In this document: positions 19,414 to 28,997 of the stretch, piece by piece
Numbering within the stretch: position 1 is the stretch's first letter
Layout: the number at the start of each line of letters is the position of its first letter
Source: Planctomycetota bacterium
GTDB lineage: Bacteria > Planctomycetota > Planctomycetia > JALXBF01
DNA: 45,485 nt
NCBI GenBank assembly: GCA_026981825.1
Contig: JALSID010000377.1
Span: forward strand, 1-45,485
Direction: 5' to 3'
Notes under the pieces: generated by a model
Databases searched by the model: none
What the model saw: the letters and a program-made list of their open reading frames with translations, nothing else
What the model was told of the DNA's origin: nothing
Program-made: the position numbers and the translations under genes

Positions 19414-22400
19414 TCAGGGGCTGACCAGGTGCACGGTTCGCCAGCGGAGATGGAAACTTGTCCGATGAATGATCGCCTGACGGAATTGTTGCTCGAGCTG
19501 CTGTTGCTCGCGGCGACTGAGACGCGTCAGGGGCAAAAGCTCGTCGCCCTCGAGTACAGCGATCGGCGCACCGCCGCGCACGGCGACGAAATTCGTGTGC
19601 CTGGCCGGGGGCAGCACCTTACCGAGCAGGACTTCGTTGCAGAGCGGATCGCAGCAGGAGAGCACGTGGAAGTCCGTCTCCGGGAAGCTCTCGCGCAGCC
19701 GATCCACGCTCTCCGGCAACATGAACTGCTCACCGCTTAACCCCTCCACGAACACCCCCCCGCGCACTTCCCCCTTGAGTTCGAGTGTTCGCAATGCCCG
19801 CAGGATGTACCGCCAGCGGGGGGCGTTGGGTTCTAAGCGAGCGAAATCACGGCACGCTACGCCGTACCGTCGAAGCAAGAGTTTCGCCCAGTTCTCCGCG
19901 CGCTTCTCGGCATCGGCCACGTTCTCCCACGGAACGAGGCTCCACCGACCAGGGCTTGCCGATCCGGGGCGAGTTCTCGGTGCCGCGCCGCGTAGCCGAC
20001 GTTTCTTTCGGTGAGCGTGTTCGTACTGGGGGGCGATGCGAGGGCGGATCGCGGCGAAAGAATCGGACGTTGCCAGCCCGGCCGCCGCCAGCTCCAGCAG
20101 CGCCTCGCGCGCCTGGCTTTCCAGCAAACCGGTGAGTCGCGGTAGGTCGCGCTCGAAGAGAGCGCCGCGGGCGGCCAAGCACTCATACACCTCCCGGGCT
20201 GCCGAGGATAGGCCCGAGGTATCCGGCCTGCGCTCTTCCGGAAGGATCCAGTCCAGGTCATCACGCCAGCACAGAGTCAAGGGGGTCGCCCGGTGCAACG
20301 TGCTATTGCCTGGCTGGCTTCCGTCGAGTCTCGCCCAAACCACGGCTGCCTCAAGGTGCAACCGGTCGAGCCATTGGCTGGCGTAGTCGGCGCACCGGAA
20401 GCGCAACAGATGGGGCTCCCAACAGCCGGCCGGCGCATGCCAGCCTTCGAGCAGTCCGATCACTTCGTACAGCCCCTCGGGGCCCGTTCGCTTCACGGGG
20501 TTGCTTACGCCATGCTCATGGAGCAAGAACGCGGCCAGCCGGTTGACCGAGACGGGAGCTATGCGGGCGCGGAGCTCCCGTATCGTCAGTCGTGTGATCC
20601 GCCAAAGAAGCCGCCGGTTAGCCCACTGGACCGGGGCGGGATCGATGCGCGGATCGAAGCGTCCTCGCACGACGAGCCCCTCATGCTCCAGTTGTTCGAG
20701 CGCTCGCCGGACGGCCGTGGCTTCGAGCCCGGACAACTGGCTGAGCCCCTCACACGTCGCGATGGCCTCCTGTTCCAGCAGACCGGCCACGAGGGCTCGT
20801 ATGCACCGTTCCCGATCGCGTTCTGGAGCCACGGACGTGGCCAGGGAAGATGGGCGCACAGAGCAGTCCTGTGCCCCGTACGCTCCGAGGACAACGCTCA
20901 GTTGGTCCGTTGCCACCAGGAAGCGGCGGTTGCCGGTGGTCAGCTCTGCTGCTAGTTGATCGCGGGTCAGCTCTTCCGCGAAAGGGAGCCACTCTGGTTC
21001 CATGCGCTCCGCGGGTAGGATTGTCCAGAGGCTGAGCGCATCGAGCAGATCATCGGCGGAGCGAATGGCTGCTCGGTTCTGGCCACGGATGGCGTCGATC
21101 GCATCTGGCTCGAGGTGCATCAGATCGCCTGCCGAGAGGCCCGGTAGACGACCGGTGATGACGGCCCGACTCCGCCGTTCTTCGAGGGGGGCATCGTCGA
21201 GGAACGTATACGGCCGCGCGTTCAGCAAGGCGTACGTGAACGGGGAAGGCTCGCGTGTGTCCCGGGCCAGGAACTCGATCTCTCCGCTGCGGTACATGTG
21301 GAGGACCCGTACGGCGCCGTGGATGTCCAGTGCCTCTTCCAGGCAGTCGCGCATCGTTTGCTGGACGAGGGGGTGGTCTGGGATGGGTAGATCGGGGGGC
21401 CGTTGTTCAAAGCAGGCCACTTGTTGGGGGAAGATCGCGGCGAGCAGGTCGTCCGCCCGAAACCGCTGCAGCGGTGGGGGAACCCTCTTGCCCCGTTCGT
21501 TTCGGAGCACGAGCAAGCTGCGATTCGCGTTCCATCGCCACCGGACGAGGAACAGGGGGGAGGCGAGGACCGCTTGCTCCAGCGCCGGGCGGAGCGTGTC
21601 CGCGTTCACCAGTTCGAAGAGCAATTCGAGCGGAAAGCTGTGCTGAGGCCCCACGGAGAGCAGGAAGCCGTTGTCATCGGCGGCAGCTTGAAGTTCGAAA
21701 TCAAACCGTCGGCAGAAGCGTTTGCGCAGGGCCAGTGCCCAGGCGCGATTGATCCGGGCTCCCCATGGACTGTGAACCACGATCTGCATGCCGCCGGTGT
21801 CGTCGAAGAACCGCTCGAACACGATCCGATGCAACGTGGGAACGGTGCCGAGGCCACGGTACCCGACGGCCACGTATCGCAGTGCCTGGAACGCGGCCCA
21901 CAGGTCACAACGGTAACGGCACGCGATATCAGCGAGTACCTTGCGCAGACGGCGGGGAAGGGTACCGCAAAGCCGATCGCCGGTGGTAGTTTGTTGTTCA
22001 AGGGACTCGAGCTCCTGATAAGTCTCGTCGTCCCAGGCCGACACGATGGATTGCAAATCCTCGCGCACCCTGCAGAGGAGCTGGGACAGTTCCCGTGATC
22101 GCGCCGGTGCTTCTCCCAGCCAGAAAGGCACGGTAGCCGGTCGGCTTCCCGCGTCGCGTACGATCATTTCGCCGCGGCGAACGTATTGCACCTCCCAGGT
22201 GCGGTTTCCGAGCAGGAAGACATCGCCAATGCAGCTTTCCAGCGCGAAGTCCTCGTTCACGGTGCCGATGAACTGGTGCCCTTCCGCGTTATAGACCGGG
22301 TATTCGGCCGTCTCTGGAATTGCACCGGCGTTCGTCTGGACCAACGACCGTGCCCCCCGGCGGGCGCGGACGATTCCACGGACTGGGTCGCGTTGCAGGA

Positions 22401-23829
22401 GGGGACGCCGCATAGTGCCTGTGCGCGCCGCCAACATGTCCAGGACGCGTTCGAACTGGTCACGTTTGAGATCCCGGTACGGCCAGGCGCGGCGGACCAG
22501 TTGAAACAGGTCTTCTTCCTGGCAGGGGCCTTCTGCGGCGCAGATGGCCACAATCTGCTGGGCCAGGATATCCAGGGGGGCAGATGGGATCGTGATCTGT
22601 TCGAGTTCGCCGCGCTGTACGGCTGATACCAGAGTCATGGCTTCCAGGAGCTCGTCCCAGGTAAGGGGGTAGAGGTGTCCCTTCGATGTCCTTCCCACGG
22701 CGTGTCCGGATCGTCCCAGGCGCTGGAGGAAGGAGCAAATGGTCCGCGGACTGCCGATGTTGCAGACAAGGTCGATGAAGCCGATGTCGATGCCCAGTTC
22801 GAGCGAGGAGGTGGCAACGATCGCACGTAGCTCACCTCTTTTCAGACGTTGTTCCACATCGTGTCGGATCGAGGCCGCCAGGCTGCCGTGATGGCCGGCG
22901 ACCTTTTCCTCTCCCAGTCGTTCCCGCAGTTGCCGGGCGAGGCGTTCGGCAAGGCGCCGGGTTGGGACGAAGACGAGGGTGCTGCGGTGAGCGAGGATGT
23001 CCTGAGCGAGGCGATCGAGCATGGACTCCCACACTTCGCGTGAGCACACGGCTGAGAGGGGGAGATTGGGTACGACGATGGTGATCTCTGCGTTGCGACG
23101 GTGCCCATGGTCGATGATCGTGCAGGGGGGTGCGGTGGAGTCCGTTCGTCGTCGTCCTGCTCCAACCAGGAAAGCGGCCACTTCGCTGAGCGGGCGCAGG
23201 GTGGCGGACAGTCCGATCCGCTGCAGGCGGCGTCCTGCCAGGTGATCGAGCCGCTCGAGCGAAATGGCCAGATGCGCGCCCCTGCGATTCTGCACGAGCG
23301 CGTGGATTTCATCCACGATGACGGCACGGGCCCAGCGAAGGAGCTCGCGGCTTCGAGCTGCTGTCAGCATCAGGAACAGGGACTCCGGCGTGGTGACCAG
23401 GATATGCGGCGGGTGGCGGAGCATGCGCTGCCGCTGGTAGGGGGGCGTGTCACCGGTGCGGACGAGGACGCGGAGTTCGGGAAGTTGGCTTCCCTCCGAC
23501 TCAGCCAGCGATCGGATCTCGGCCAGCGGATCGCGCAGGTTCAGAGCGATGTCGTTGCTGAGTGCGCGGAGCGGCGAGACGTAGACCACGTACGGGCGGT
23601 TTGGGAGCCGGTCGGCCGGGGTTCGAAGCAGCCTGTCGAGGAAGAAGAGGAACGCTGCCAGGGTTTTTCCCGAGCCGGTGGGGGCCACGACGAGCACGTC
23701 GTCTCCGGAGCGGACCGAGCGCCACGTGTCGGCCTGCACGGGTGTGGGGTGGGGGAACCGGTTGAGAAACCACCGGCGCACAACGCGATGGAAATGGTCC
23801 AGTTCGGCGTTGGCGACACTTGCGGGCAT
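19414..23829 (-). CDS. lhr: Lhr-type DEAD/DEAH-box helicase (large helicase-related protein)
   Basis: HPTPVQADTWRSVRSGDDVLVVAPTGSGKTLAAFLFFLD; VIVDEIHAL; IGLSATLRP; IVATSSLELGIDIGFIDLV; RLGRSGHAVG; long C-terminal half. ATG at 23829 (MPASVANAELDHFHRVV) preferred over the 24354 ORF start. Confidence 0.9.
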   Translation of the reverse strand: MPASVANAELDHFHRVVRRWFLNRFPHPTPVQADTWRSVRSGDDVLVVAPTGSGKTLAAFLFFLDRLLRTPADRLPNRPYVVYVSPLRALSNDIALNLRDPLAEIRSLAESEGSQLPELRVLVRTGDTPPYQRQRMLRHPPHILVTTPESLFLMLTAARSRELLRWARAVIVDEIHALVQNRRGAHLAISLERLDHLAGRRLQRIGLSATLRPLSEVAAFLVGAGRRRTDSTAPPCTIIDHGHRRNAEITIVVPNLPLSAVCSREVWESMLDRLAQDILAHRSTLVFVPTRRLAERLARQLRERLGEEKVAGHHGSLAASIRHDVEQRLKRGELRAIVATSSLELGIDIGFIDLVCNIGSPRTICSFLQRLGRSGHAVGRTSKGHLYPLTWDELLEAMTLVSAVQRGELEQITIPSAPLDILAQQIVAICAAEGPCQEEDLFQLVRRAWPYRDLKRDQFERVLDMLAARTGTMRRPLLQRDPVRGIVRARRGARSLVQTNAGAIPETAEYPVYNAEGHQFIGTVNEDFALESCIGDVFLLGNRTWEVQYVRRGEMIVRDAGSRPATVPFWLGEAPARSRELSQLLCRVREDLQSIVSAWDDETYQELESLEQQTTTGDRLCGTLPRRLRKVLADIACRYRCDLWAAFQALRYVAVGYRGLGTVPTLHRIVFERFFDDTGGMQIVVHSPWGARINRAWALALRKRFCRRFDFELQAAADDNGFLLSVGPQHSFPLELLFELVNADTLRPALEQAVLASPLFLVRWRWNANRSLLVLRNERGKRVPPPLQRFRADDLLAAIFPQQVACFEQRPPDLPIPDHPLVQQTMRDCLEEALDIHGAVRVLHMYRSGEIEFLARDTREPSPFTYALLNARPYTFLDDAPLEERRSRAVITGRLPGLSAGDLMHLEPDAIDAIRGQNRAAIRSADDLLDALSLWTILPAERMEPEWLPFAEELTRDQLAAELTTGNRRFLVATDQLSVVLGAYGAQDCSVRPSSLATSVAPERDRERCIRALVAGLLEQEAIATCEGLSQLSGLEATAVRRALEQLEHEGLVVRGRFDPRIDPAPVQWANRRLLWRITRLTIRELRARIAPVSVNRLAAFLLHEHGVSNPVKRTGPEGLYEVIGLLEGWHAPAGCWEPHLLRFRCADYASQWLDRLHLEAAVVWARLDGSQPGNSTLHRATPLTLCWRDDLDWILPEERRPDTSGLSSAAREVYECLAARGALFERDLPRLTGLLESQAREALLELAAAGLATSDSFAAIRPRIAPQYEHAHRKKRRLRGAAPRTRPGSASPGRWSLVPWENVADAEKRAENWAKLLLRRYGVACRDFARLEPNAPRWRYILRALRTLELKGEVRGGVFVEGLSGEQFMLPESVDRLRESFPETDFHVLSCCDPLCNEVLLGKVLPPARHTNFVAVRGGAPIAVLEGDELLPLTRLSRREQQQLEQQFRQAIIHRTSFHLRWRTVHLVSP

Positions 23830-24466
23830 GCGGTTCCGGTCTGGTGGATCGTCCAGACGGTGTGCGAACAGGGCGTTGCATCGGGCAATTGTACCTGGCG
23901 CCGTCCGAGTCGGCGCGGGCGTTGCCTGAAGGAAACGGTGATGCTCGGCAGGTGTTTCCGGTGTCGGACGGTTGACAGGCGCCAGGCGCCTGCCGGCAAT
24001 GGGCGACGCTCCGCGATGGTGCTTTCGCGAGCGCGACGTGATTCGGCAGTGCCGGGCGAGCCAGGTCGGTTTGCTTGCGTAAGTGCTTGAATAGTAAGTG
24101 ATTGTGTGAATTCTGCGTCGTCTGCGCGGTGTGGCGCCGGCTGTGCCATGGAGGCCTGACGGGGGCGGTTTTGGGGCATTTCGGTGCGTGGTACGCAGGT
24201 TGCGTGCTGGGGTTGCCAACATCGCCAGTGGTGTCACATAAGGGTGGATTGGGGCACTAGCGACAGTGATAGGATTGCCTGGCGGTTGGCAAGTTGGTAC
24301 AGTCAAACGTACCTCGGGTGGCCAGGGCACCGCGCTGACCCGTCGTATCAGCACTCCCGGTGCACCCCCCGTACGCGAGCCTGAGCTTCTTCTGCGCCGG
24401 GCTCACCTGCCAGCCATGATCACGGAGCGGTTAGGTAAGGTCATCGAGCGGACAGTATCGCATGAT

Positions 24467-24540
24467 GGGGCCGTAGAGCTACGACCCCGAAGGGGAGCGG
24501 TATCTGGGTTTGGTTTTCGGGCACCGCTCCAAACCGGTAC
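24467..24540 (+). other. Structure-rich leader upstream of exosortase (two candidate stem-loops)
   Basis: GGGGCCGTAGAGCTACGACCCC (24467-24488, one mismatch), then GGAGCGGT (24494-24501) with ACCGCTCC (24533-24540). Confidence 0.45.
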
Positions 24541-24707
24541 CGCCCCCTTTTTCTGGAAATGGGACGGTTGTCAAACGGACGCGTTGATGGTGAGGACGAC
24601 GCTCAGTCAAGTGCCGGTGCCAGTGGGTGTGTCCAACCGCCGCGCCATTTCAGCCTGCCACCCGGGCGCTGGTGCCGGCACTATTTTTCTGGCCCAAGGG
24701 AACAACG

Positions 24708-25835
24708 ATGGCCGTGGAAGCTGGACAACAACAAATCGCACCGCCTGATGTGGAATTGCCACGTCAGACCGCAGAGGGTGGCGGGGTCGAGCAGCAGCCG
24801 GAAAGCTCGACACCTCCGTCGGCTGGGGTGCTTACGCCAAGGCTTGCGGCTCTTGTGATCGGCTTGGGGCTGCTCTTAATCTGGGCGTACCTGCCCAGCT
24901 TCCGCCGCCTGGTGAGGGTCTGGTGGTCGGACCCGCAGTATTCGCACGGCTTTCTTGTGCCGCTCTTTGCCGCGGCGCTCTGCTGGTACCGTCGTGACCG
25001 GGTCCGCTGGGAGCTGGTGCGCCCCAGTTGGTTGGGGGTGCCGGTACTTCTTGCGGGGTTGGTTCTCCGCCTATTCGGCAGCTACTTCTACATGGAGTGG
25101 TTTGAGCACCTGTCGCTGCTTCCGGTTGTGCTTGGTCTGTTGCTGGCGGTCGGGGGGTGGGAGCTGTGCAAAGCGTGGTGGCCCGGCGTCCTATTCCTCA
25201 TATTTATGATCCCGTTTCCCTACCGGTTTGAGGTGGCGCTTTCGGATCCGCTACAGAAGATCGCGACGAGGGCCAGTACGTACGTCCTTCAGACTCTTGG
25301 TGAGCCTGCTGTTGCCGAAGGAAACACGATTCTTGTGAACGATACGCGGCTTGAGGTGGTACAGGCGTGCAACGGCCTGCGGATGGCGGTGAGCTTTGTT
25401 GCTCTGGCGGTCGCTGTGGTGATGGTCGTGCAGCGGCCGATTTGGGAGCGGTTGCTCATCCTGGCCAGTGCGTTGCCGATAGCTCTGGTATCCAACATTG
25501 TGCGGATCAGCGTCACAGGGTTGCTGTCGAACCATGTCGACGCGGAGGTGGCACAAGTCTTCTTCCACGACATTGCCGGTTGGTTGATGATGCCGTTTGC
25601 GTTGGGTTTGCTATGGGGCGAGCTCGCTTTAATTAACTGGATCCTTGTTGAGGAGGAGGTTCCCGAGCGGGTGCGTGTGCGGCCGTCGGCCGCTGGTGCG
25701 GCGGGCCGGCCAAAGCCCGAGGGGACGGGCCGACCGGCCGAGGGATCGGCGCAGGCGGCACCCGCGGCTCGCCGCTCGCCAGGAGTACCGGGAAAGAAGA
25801 GATCCAAGAAGAAGGGGGCTCGTCGTCGCCGTTGA
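24708..25835 (+). CDS. Exosortase family cysteine protease/transpeptidase
   Basis: Multi-pass membrane protein; WWSDPQYSHGFLVPLFA; catalytic Cys in VVQACNGLRMA; Arg in ALPIALVSNIVRI; His in FFHDIAGWLMMPFAL; basic C-terminal tail. ATG at 24708 preferred. Confidence 0.93.
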   Translation: MAVEAGQQQIAPPDVELPRQTAEGGGVEQQPESSTPPSAGVLTPRLAALVIGLGLLLIWAYLPSFRRLVRVWWSDPQYSHGFLVPLFAAALCWYRRDRVRWELVRPSWLGVPVLLAGLVLRLFGSYFYMEWFEHLSLLPVVLGLLLAVGGWELCKAWWPGVLFLIFMIPFPYRFEVALSDPLQKIATRASTYVLQTLGEPAVAEGNTILVNDTRLEVVQACNGLRMAVSFVALAVAVVMVVQRPIWERLLILASALPIALVSNIVRISVTGLLSNHVDAEVAQVFFHDIAGWLMMPFALGLLWGELALINWILVEEEVPERVRVRPSAAGAAGRPKPEGTGRPAEGSAQAAPAARRSPGVPGKKRSKKKGARRRR

Positions 25836-25909
25836 TCGGCGACGTCACGGATCGTCTGTTAGCTGAGACAAGCTAACGCGGGGTACACAACCGAGAGGTA
25901 GAACCATCG

Positions 25910-28198
25910 ATGAGCGACCGTAGCGAGAGCCGTAAGCGACGCAAGCGAAGAGCTGCATCGGCCCAGAAGCCGAAACCGGCTCCCCACGCGGCTGCGCTGC
26001 AGCAACCCTACGCCGGCGAGCTGCAGGATCCGGCGGCGGCCGGCGTGAACGCTCTGTTCCCGGATCCAATGGCCCTTCTCCGGTGTGCGCTGCGCCGCTG
26101 GGCTCTGTGTCTGTTCCTCGGACTGTTGGTTGCCGGCTCGGTAGGCACCGCCCTCTGGTTCCTGCTGCCTCAAGGGGACTTCAAAGCGTCCGCTATTGTC
26201 CGGGTCTACACGCGGCCGAGGAACGTGTTGTTCAGCCAGAGGGGCGAGGATTACCGCACGTACCGGGAGACCCAGACCGCTTTGATCCGCAGTCCGATCG
26301 TGCTGAACAAAGCGCTGGACAACACCCGCGTCAGCCGGGCTGCGGAGCTCGACGAAGCGGAGGACCCGGTTCTCTGGCTCAACGAACACATCTCCATCCG
26401 ATTCACCGGTGGCGAGATCATGGAGATCTCGGCCACCCACAGCGATCCGGCCGTGGCGGCGGAGATAGCCAACAGCGTTATGGATGCCTACTTCAGCGAG
26501 GTGGTCAACGTAGAAGAGAACCGCAGGCTCGCCCGCCTGGCCGAACTCGAGAAGCTGGTCGCCGAGTACGAAGCCAAGGCGAAGACCCAGCGGGAGAACC
26601 TGAAGCGGCTGATCGAGAGCTTGGGGACGACCGAATCGACCGCCGTGGCGACTCGCTACCAGGCTCTGCTCCAACAGGTCAATATGCTCCAGGGCGAATG
26701 GCTGCGCACGCAGCTCCAACTGACCAAGCTCCAGTCGGAGCTGCGGGTGCTGGAGATGAAGGTGGCCCAGCAGAACGTTGAGGTGCCCGAGCATATTCTG
26801 AACCAGTACGTGGAGGCCGATCCCGCGGTCGTACAGCTCAAGGAGCGCATAGCGGCACTAGAAACTCAGCTTAAGCAATACAGCGGGGTGTTCCGCAATC
26901 CCGATCATCCTAGGCTGGCTCAATTGCGGCAGGAGTTGGAGGCCCAGCGGGCCAAGTTGCAGACGCTCCGCGAGCAGGTGAAGCCGCGGATTCTTGAGCT
27001 GGCCCGCGCCCAGGTCAAGGCCGACTTACAGGCCCGGAGGGCTGCTCTGAAGGAGCAGATCATTCAGCAGCAGACGGAGGCCGAGGCGTTGCTCAAGGAT
27101 CTGGAGGAGAAACAAAAGCAACTGCTTGCCCTCGGCCGTGATTCGGCGGAGCTCGAATTCGTCCGCAAAGAACTGGACAGCGTCGACCAGGTCTACAGCA
27201 CGGCCCTCCAGGAACTTACCAAGCTGCGCGTGGAAGCCAAGGCTCCGCCCCGCGCCGAGGTTGTGCTGCGGGCCACTCCGCCACGGGTGCGGGATAATAG
27301 CCGCAAGATCAAGCTGACCGGTCTGGCAACCCTTGCGAGCTTCGGATTAGTGGTGCTGGCGATCGCCTTCATCGAGTGGAAGCGGCGGACGGTTCTGGTG
27401 CCTGAGGACGTCGAGAAGGACGCGACTCTGCCAGTGCTTGCCGCGGTGCCGCAGATCCCGAAGAACTGGGAATCGGATGGGGCGGCGGTGCGGAGCTTTG
27501 AGGAGGCATTCGATGGCGTTCGCGCCACGTTGCTCCTGGGCCGCAATGGGTCCACGCCTCGCATTATCATGGTCAGTTCCCCCCATATCGGTGAGGGCAA
27601 GACGACCCTGAGTGCCCATCTGGCCGCCAGCATCGCCCGCTCTGGCCGGAGCGTGCTCGTGGTCGATCTGGACCTGAGGAGCCCTTCGCTTCACGAGCTC
27701 TTCGATCTCTCACGAGAACCGGGCATCACCGACGTGGTTCTCGGAGAGGTGGAGCTGGAGCAGGCTCTCCAGCCGACCTTGCAGGAGAACCTCCATGTGC
27801 TGGCAGCAGGCAGTCGGTTCGTTGATATCGGCGGACTTCTCAACAGCCAGAGCATGCGGGAGCTGATGCGGACGCTTCGTAAGCGGTACGACCACGTGAT
27901 TCTGGACGCCCCGCCGGTGCTTCTGGTGCCGGACGCCCTGGAGATCGGGCAGTATGCGGACGGCGCCGTGCTGGCTGCCCTCCGCGGTGGTACCCGTGCC
28001 CCCGCCTTGCAGGACGCCCGCCGGCGGCTGGAATACGTGGGTATCTCCTTGCTCGGTGTCGTCCTCCTTGGCGTCAAGCGGCGCCGCTACGGCCGATACC
28101 ACTACTCTGCCTATGGGTACGGGTATTACACCTACGGGTCCAACGGTACCGACTCGGCCCACGCGTCCAGCCCGCAACAATCGGCGACGGGCGCGTGA
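25910..28198 (+). CDS. Wzz/GumC-type polysaccharide chain-length/BY-kinase (tyrosine autokinase)
   Basis: N-terminal TM and coiled-coil Wzz region; second TM; Walker A SSPHIGEGKTTLS; Walker A' VLVVDLDLRSP; Walker B VILDAPPVLL; Tyr-rich C-terminal tail YGRYHYSAYGYGYYTYG. Confidence 0.94.
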   Translation: MSDRSESRKRRKRRAASAQKPKPAPHAAALQQPYAGELQDPAAAGVNALFPDPMALLRCALRRWALCLFLGLLVAGSVGTALWFLLPQGDFKASAIVRVYTRPRNVLFSQRGEDYRTYRETQTALIRSPIVLNKALDNTRVSRAAELDEAEDPVLWLNEHISIRFTGGEIMEISATHSDPAVAAEIANSVMDAYFSEVVNVEENRRLARLAELEKLVAEYEAKAKTQRENLKRLIESLGTTESTAVATRYQALLQQVNMLQGEWLRTQLQLTKLQSELRVLEMKVAQQNVEVPEHILNQYVEADPAVVQLKERIAALETQLKQYSGVFRNPDHPRLAQLRQELEAQRAKLQTLREQVKPRILELARAQVKADLQARRAALKEQIIQQQTEAEALLKDLEEKQKQLLALGRDSAELEFVRKELDSVDQVYSTALQELTKLRVEAKAPPRAEVVLRATPPRVRDNSRKIKLTGLATLASFGLVVLAIAFIEWKRRTVLVPEDVEKDATLPVLAAVPQIPKNWESDGAAVRSFEEAFDGVRATLLLGRNGSTPRIIMVSSPHIGEGKTTLSAHLAASIARSGRSVLVVDLDLRSPSLHELFDLSREPGITDVVLGEVELEQALQPTLQENLHVLAAGSRFVDIGGLLNSQSMRELMRTLRKRYDHVILDAPPVLLVPDALEIGQYADGAVLAALRGGTRAPALQDARRRLEYVGISLLGVVLLGVKRRRYGRYHYSAYGYGYYTYGSNGTDSAHASSPQQSATGA

Positions 28199-28251
28199 GG
28201 TGCGGAGGGGGCGTGCTCTGAGGAGCGAGCTCCTCACGAGAGGGTGGCTGC

Positions 28252-28905
28252 ATGCGAACGAAACTCATCCTAGGTGTCTCGGCTCTGCTCGTGCTGGCGA
28301 ACGGTATTGTCCATGGGCTGGTGACACACCGGTGGACAAAGCCGGTTTCACTCAAGGCCCTCGGTGATACGCTGGAACAGGTTCCACTGCAATGTGGTGA
28401 CTGGCAGGGCAAGCGTTCGGACGTGGATCCCGTTGTCCTACGGGCGGCCGAGGCTGCGGGTGCGTTCCAGGCAACCTTCATCAACAATGCGACCGGCGAA
28501 ATGACCAACGTACTTCTGCTGTGCGGACGCCCCGGGCCGATGAGCGTGCATATGCCCGAATACTGCTACGCGGGCTTCGGCTACCGGACAGAAGGCGATC
28601 CCACCGTGGTTACGGTCCCTGGCAAAGGGGGCAAAGAGCTGACGTTTCGTAAGATCCGCATGGTTCGGGAAACCTCGGAGGGGGTACCCGAGGAAATCAT
28701 CGTGTACCACAGTTGGTATGACGGGAGCGGCTGGTCCGCGCCAAAACTGCCCAGGCTCGTTTTCGCCACGGCCCCCTTCCTTTACAAGCTCTACATCACC
28801 ACTCTTCCGGAGCCTGTGGGGGCGATAGGTGAAGACCCGTGTCTGGACTTCGCGAAAGAATTCTGCCCTCTTGTCGAGAAAGCAGCAGAATCGCTGGGGC
28901 AGTAA
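28252..28905 (+). CDS. Exosortase-associated EpsI family protein (DUF3485-like)
   Basis: N-terminal TM; VPLQCGDWQG; SVHMPEYCYAGFGY; position directly after exosortase and autokinase. Confidence 0.85.
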   Translation: MRTKLILGVSALLVLANGIVHGLVTHRWTKPVSLKALGDTLEQVPLQCGDWQGKRSDVDPVVLRAAEAAGAFQATFINNATGEMTNVLLLCGRPGPMSVHMPEYCYAGFGYRTEGDPTVVTVPGKGGKELTFRKIRMVRETSEGVPEEIIVYHSWYDGSGWSAPKLPRLVFATAPFLYKLYITTLPEPVGAIGEDPCLDFAKEFCPLVEKAAESLGQ

Positions 28906-28997
28906 CCAGATCCGTCTGACCGGACCGTTCGCCCTACCCGGCGCTACCGTCCAATCACGCAGCACCTGCCGCACTGTCCGTTCCGCCTACAGCCGCA

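Noticed and set aside
23101-24179. ORFs overlapping the 5' end of lhr (23101..24090 +, 23541..24179 -)
   Set aside because: Antisense or alternate-frame to the helicase N-terminus, with no motifs.
24280-24310. Possible sigma-54 promoter (ctggcggttggcaag...) upstream of exosortase
   Set aside because: The spacing between GG and GC elements does not fit the -24/-12 consensus.
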